Source: Lachnospiraceae bacterium
GTDB lineage: Bacteria > Bacillota > Clostridia > Lachnospirales > Lachnospiraceae
DNA length: 46,487 nt
Direction of reading: 5' to 3'
Assembly (NCBI GenBank): GCA_017539565.1
Contig: JAFYCS010000083.1
Location: 1-46,487, forward strand
Of the stretch, positions 42,980 to 46,487 are shown in pieces. The notes beneath the pieces are model-generated. The model had not been told where the DNA came from. It worked only from the letters and a program-made list of their open reading frames with translations, and did not search any database. The first letter of the stretch is position 1; each line of letters begins with the position of its first letter. The translations under genes were made by a program, and so were the position numbers.

Positions 42980-44296
42980 CTACCCTATCGGTATTATCAG
43001 TGTTACTTCCGTGGTATCTTCCGATGTCCAGCTCTTCATAAAGATATCACCGCCCATGCTCTCGGCGATCTTCCTGGCGACATACAGACCGATACCCTGG
43101 CCTTCCTTGCTCTTTGCATTTGAACCACGCCAGAAACTCTTAAATACATATGCACATTCTTCTTCCGATAAGACATTTCCTTTATTCCTGACACTGATTA
43201 TCACGTCTTCGTCCTGCCTTCCCATACGGAGGCTTATCCCTGCGCCGGAACCGTACTTGACGGCATTATCCAGAAGCTGCGATATCACTTTATATATACC
43301 GTCCTTGTCGCTTGTAAGCAGCGGATTATTCTCGCATACTATATCAAAGGGAATATGCAGCAGTTCCATTCTGGAAGCGTAATCCTTCTTTACCATATCC
43401 TTAAGCTCCTTAAGATAGAACGTGGTGATCACTGCCTTATGATCGACATCGACTTTTGCACTGCTGTCCATTATCTCTTTGACCAGGACTTCGACTTTAT
43501 CTACATTCTGCTTTATCTTTGCAGCCGTTTCTGCGTCCTTTTCATCCGGCTTCTTATCATCATGATAGATACCTCTTTCGATAGCCTCCGCATACAGTTT
43601 AATATTTGACAGCGGTGTCTTTATACCATGGGCTATGGAAATGATCAGGGTCTGTTTCTCTTTCTCCATGGCATTTATATTCTTATCCTTAAGGTTCATC
43701 TCATCTTTGAGCATATTCATGCCCCAGATATACCTGCCGAAAAGCCGTGACTTGCTCTCCGGTATGCCTTCATCCAGCCTTCCTTTTGCGATCTTCTCCG
43801 GATATTCGGAAAGTGTATTGAAAGGCTTCACCATCAGTCTATATCCGGCTATAGTAAACGTAATGATGATTATATAAGAAATGATCAGTACTGCAGCCGT
43901 TACAGTCCGGGTAAATCTTATATCAGTTGTATAATAAACTATACGGAGAAATCCGCACAAAGAATTATCAGTCCCTTTTATGGGACAGATCATATCAGAC
44001 GCATAAGGATCCATCATCAGACCTTCCTCTGATGCGGACATATCTTTTATATCTATATAATCAACCCTGTCGGGAACTGCCCTTTTTTCATATTCCCGTC
44101 TGTAAGCATCCAGATCGATCATAACCGCATTACCATTAGCTACGGCTGTCCGGGCTTCGGCAATTATACGGTTGATCACTACGATCTTCATACCGTTTTC
44201 GTTATCATAATGCCTGTTGATCAGCGGAAATATGATAAGTGAAACGGCCAGAAAGAACAGGGTTATCAGAGCAATAAAACCTGCCGTTCTTTTCAA
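42980..44296 (-). CDS. Sensor histidine kinase (HisKA)
   Basis: A 438-residue membrane kinase. One helix lies at 5-27, an extracytoplasmic loop of about 100 residues follows, then a second helix (130-155), a short HAMP-like linker, the HisKA H-box with His223 in SIAHGIKTPLSNI, and the ATPase domain with the N-box QLLDNAVKYGSG and GQGIGLYVARKI. It autophosphorylates and passes phosphate to the response regulator, with whose gene it overlaps by four bases (ATGA). The signal is unknown. Confidence 0.93.
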   Translation of the reverse strand: MKRTAGFIALITLFFLAVSLIIFPLINRHYDNENGMKIVVINRIIAEARTAVANGNAVMIDLDAYRREYEKRAVPDRVDYIDIKDMSASEEGLMMDPYASDMICPIKGTDNSLCGFLRIVYYTTDIRFTRTVTAAVLIISYIIIITFTIAGYRLMVKPFNTLSEYPEKIAKGRLDEGIPESKSRLFGRYIWGMNMLKDEMNLKDKNINAMEKEKQTLIISIAHGIKTPLSNIKLYAEAIERGIYHDDKKPDEKDAETAAKIKQNVDKVEVLVKEIMDSSAKVDVDHKAVITTFYLKELKDMVKKDYASRMELLHIPFDIVCENNPLLTSDKDGIYKVISQLLDNAVKYGSGAGISLRMGRQDEDVIISVRNKGNVLSEEECAYVFKSFWRGSNAKSKEGQGIGLYVARKIAESMGGDIFMKSWTSEDTTEVTLIIPIG

Positions 44297-44976
44297 CTAT
44301 CTTCTCCAAATATGAAACCTTTTCGCCATACGGTCTTTATTATCTTAGGGGATTCCGGTTCATCTTCGAGTTTCTCACGAAGCCACCTGATATGAACATT
44401 CAGTGTGGCCTGCTCAACAAAAGCATCCCCCCATACGGCATCATACAGTTCATCCTTATAAAGCAGCCTGCCTTTATTCTCCATCATGTATAAAAGCAGG
44501 TCATACATTTTACCTCTTATTTCACAGGGTTTGCCATCCCTGGAAACCTGTCTCTTATCCGTATCTATCGTGATGTTACCGTAACTTAAAAGCTCTCTGT
44601 CTTTGGATACGGTCTCACTTCTGTGAAGCAGGGCTTTTACCTTGGCGCTGAGTATGGGAACAGAGACCGGCTTTTCTATATAATCATCCGCTCCCAGCTT
44701 ATATCCTGTGAGTTTACTCTCGTCATCCCCTCTGGCACTCATCATAATGATAGGGATATCCTTATGCTCTCTTATGGTACTGCAGGCGGTAAATCCGTCT
44801 ATACCCGGCAGCATCAGATCCAGAAGTATGATCCGGACAAGGTCATGCTCAAGAAAGCTTATCCCCTCTTCCGCCGTTTCCAGACCAACGACCAAATAGC
44901 CTTCTGCCTCCATAAAGTCGGCAAGAAGGCCACGAAGCTCTTCATCATCCTCGATTATAAGAATATCGGTCATCAC
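44293..44976 (-). CDS. Response regulator, OmpR/PhoB family
   Basis: A 227-residue DNA-binding response regulator. The receiver domain (1-120) has the acidic pair EDDEE near the start, the phosphoacceptor Asp53 in LLDLMLPGIDG and the conserved Lys in YIEKPVSV; the winged helix (130-225) ends with EDEPESPKIIKTVWRKGF. The gene follows the C45-like lipoprotein after 34 bases and overlaps the kinase gene. Either of the two adjoining ATG codons could start; AAAGGA precedes them. Confidence 0.93.
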   Translation of the reverse strand: MMTDILIIEDDEELRGLLADFMEAEGYLVVGLETAEEGISFLEHDLVRIILLDLMLPGIDGFTACSTIREHKDIPIIMMSARGDDESKLTGYKLGADDYIEKPVSVPILSAKVKALLHRSETVSKDRELLSYGNITIDTDKRQVSRDGKPCEIRGKMYDLLLYMMENKGRLLYKDELYDAVWGDAFVEQATLNVHIRWLREKLEDEPESPKIIKTVWRKGFIFGEDS

Positions 44977-45010
44977 TGTGTTTTCCTTTGTAAGATGACA
45001 CTATTATACT

Positions 45011-46414
45011 TCAATGCTCTATCTTCGTAAACACCGGATGATCCACCGTGCCTTCCTCACCGATAAAGCATGCATCAAGCTCCCGCGTACTGTAATCATA
45101 GATTATGATCTCAAATACTATATCCGAATATATCTTCTGATAAGAAGTATAACTATCGACTTTTTCTCTTGTGACCATGCTCTTAACATCGGCCAGGCTG
45201 AACTTATCCTTTTCACCCAACCAGTCTCTGTATTTGCAGAAACGTGTATAATTTGAGCCCGAATATGTAAATTTGTCGAGACAACCGTCTGTAACATGGG
45301 CGTTCACCACACAAAGACAATCCGGAACATCCCATGTGATCCCGGGCAGTAAAGGCGTATCCTGATCACGCAGTATCGACTGTCCTGAGGAGTATTCATC
45401 GCCTTCATATGCATTATTCTCTGCCACAAAGGAGTTATCCCTGTCCGTTATGATTATGTTATGAGTGTATGTAAAATTCTTGCTTTCGGAAACCATATAC
45501 TCTCCAACGCTGCGGGCATCAGGCATATTCTCAAGCGCATACCTCAGTTCGTAAGCATAACACTTCTTCCCTTCAGCGTTGAAGTCCATGCCTGTTCCCA
45601 CATCCAGCAATCCGGCAAAAACTTCCTTATCATTCAGCACCGTGATGGCATCCAGCATTCCCAATACGGAAAAGCCCGTATAGCTGTTCTTATCCTTTCC
45701 GTTGATAAAATGTGTAACGCAATGTGCCGTACACATCTGATTCTCACTTCCCAGAGGCCATTCCATCGTCCTGCTGACGATGCGACCACCTGTTACGGTC
45801 TTCTCTCCCCATAATGATACCGCATTACAATTGTTGGCTCTAAGAACGCTGTCGATCATATTTGCCAGCAGCGCTTCCTCATAACTGAAAGCCCCGTCAC
45901 ATTCAAATCCCTTTTTACCGCCGGATAAGGTCTGTGCATACCCTTCCAGTTCCTTCCGGTAGTCTTCCGGGATATTTACCAGGATCTTATCCATCCTGTC
46001 GAGTACCGGTGAATAATCACCATCGATGCTGGGGAAGGTGCGATATATATTTTCGTAAAGGAAAGGTTCGAGCACTGCTATAAATTCATCCCCGATATCC
46101 AGCAGACATTTGGCATAAGCACAGCCCACATCGTAATGGGTGCCCTTAGTGTAATCCAGATATACTTCATAGTATGAAGGCTTTTTATCGATCCTGCAGA
46201 GCCCGTCTCCGGATGAAAATGTCTGTAACACTTCATCTTCGGTCTTTGCATCCTCACCCTCATAACTCTGCCTGCAGTATATATCATCCACAGGCTCCAA
46301 AGTGCTTATGTCAGACACTGCAGGCACGGAAAAATCCGGAGTGTCATCGGCACAGGCGGTGAGGATGAGCATGAGGGCGGATGATAATAATGTTTTTAAC
46401 ATGTAGTGTTTCAT
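45011..46414 (-). CDS. Lipoprotein of the C45/acid-ceramidase-like Ntn-hydrolase group
   Basis: A 467-residue surface lipoprotein: MKHYMLKTLLSSALML with lipobox LTAC (Cys21), then a region of about 170 residues and a motif NNCNAVSLWGEK near 194-205 in which Cys196 would be the N-terminal nucleophile after self-cleavage, followed by TGGRIVSRTMEW. This pattern resembles C45-type acyltransferases and acid-ceramidase/NAAA-like amidases, which hydrolyse amide bonds of N-acyl compounds. AGGAG lies 8 bases before the ATG at 46414. It precedes the two-component system, which may sense its product. Bile-salt hydrolase-like or lipase functions are alternatives. Confidence 0.65.
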   Translation of the reverse strand: MKHYMLKTLLSSALMLILTACADDTPDFSVPAVSDISTLEPVDDIYCRQSYEGEDAKTEDEVLQTFSSGDGLCRIDKKPSYYEVYLDYTKGTHYDVGCAYAKCLLDIGDEFIAVLEPFLYENIYRTFPSIDGDYSPVLDRMDKILVNIPEDYRKELEGYAQTLSGGKKGFECDGAFSYEEALLANMIDSVLRANNCNAVSLWGEKTVTGGRIVSRTMEWPLGSENQMCTAHCVTHFINGKDKNSYTGFSVLGMLDAITVLNDKEVFAGLLDVGTGMDFNAEGKKCYAYELRYALENMPDARSVGEYMVSESKNFTYTHNIIITDRDNSFVAENNAYEGDEYSSGQSILRDQDTPLLPGITWDVPDCLCVVNAHVTDGCLDKFTYSGSNYTRFCKYRDWLGEKDKFSLADVKSMVTREKVDSYTSYQKIYSDIVFEIIIYDYSTRELDACFIGEEGTVDHPVFTKIEH

Positions 46415-46487
46415 AATTTTACTCCTAAAAATCCTTAACTGCCCGAGGTCGCTAAATTCAAACTGCGCCTTCGGCTTGTTTTCATTA

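Noticed and set aside
46415-46487. Sequence at the right edge of the window.
   Set aside because: Only 73 bases with the ribosome site of the last gene; no promoter or other signal could be supported.

Overview
The window looks like a chromosome segment of a Gram-positive anaerobe of the Clostridia, most likely a Lachnospiraceae gut or rumen bacterium. The reasons are an hrcA-grpE-dnaK-dnaJ operon behind a perfect CIRCE operator, strong AGGAGG ribosome binding sites, sigma-A promoters of TTGACA-N17-TATAAT type, a PyrK-type electron-transfer protein, sugar ABC systems with a YesL/DUF624 partner, an AraC-controlled hexonate operon and many lipoproteins. Family placement is inference; no rRNA, tRNA, CRISPR array, phage gene or transposase was seen.

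Layout. 1-889: the end of an AEC-type transporter and a small membrane protein, both plus strand. 864-12048: a long minus-strand run with a nucleotide-signalling group (GAF-GGDEF diguanylate cyclase, MBL-fold hydrolase, FecR-domain surface protein, CHASE2 adenylate cyclase), preceded by a Bax-inhibitor-like membrane protein, TadA, a PucR-type regulator, a glycosyltransferase and a cytosolic GH13 alpha-glucosidase whose promoter predicts a leaderless mRNA. 12114-18085: hrcA-grpE-dnaK-dnaJ plus a metallophosphoesterase lipoprotein. 18097-21435: a Lys/Pro/Glu repeat protein, a small Hfq/Sm-like protein, an aminotransferase and an orphan PyrK. 21454-25222: PlsC-type acyltransferase, a 318-bp inverted-repeat element, a class I fumarase alpha subunit, an unknown protein and a DUF4349 lipoprotein whose ribosome binding site lies in a perfect 12-bp hairpin. 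25264-27724: a chemoreceptor and a DUF624 protein.

27824-38910 is a sugar-catabolic island: an ABC importer (binding protein and two permeases) with a promoter and a cre/LacI-like site, and a tightly overlapping six-gene operon: glucose-dehydrogenase-like MDR, LgoD-like MDR, tagaturonate reductase, altronate dehydratase, amidohydrolase of lactonase type and RbsD/FucU mutarotase. A divergent AraC regulator lies at its head. Read together these enzymes could carry out a complete route from an L-galactose-like aldose through lactone, L-galactonate, D-tagaturonate and D-altronate to 2-keto-3-deoxygluconate. This is the most interesting proposal in the window.

38926-40960: a GntR (YtrA-type) regulator with an ABC-2 exporter, an operator-like promoter with 10-bp phased repeats, and a 63-bp near-perfect palindrome. 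40970-46414: a minus-strand group with a C45-like lipoprotein hydrolase, an OmpR/HisKA two-component system, a 5'-nucleotidase-like HAD protein and an unknown 484-residue protein.
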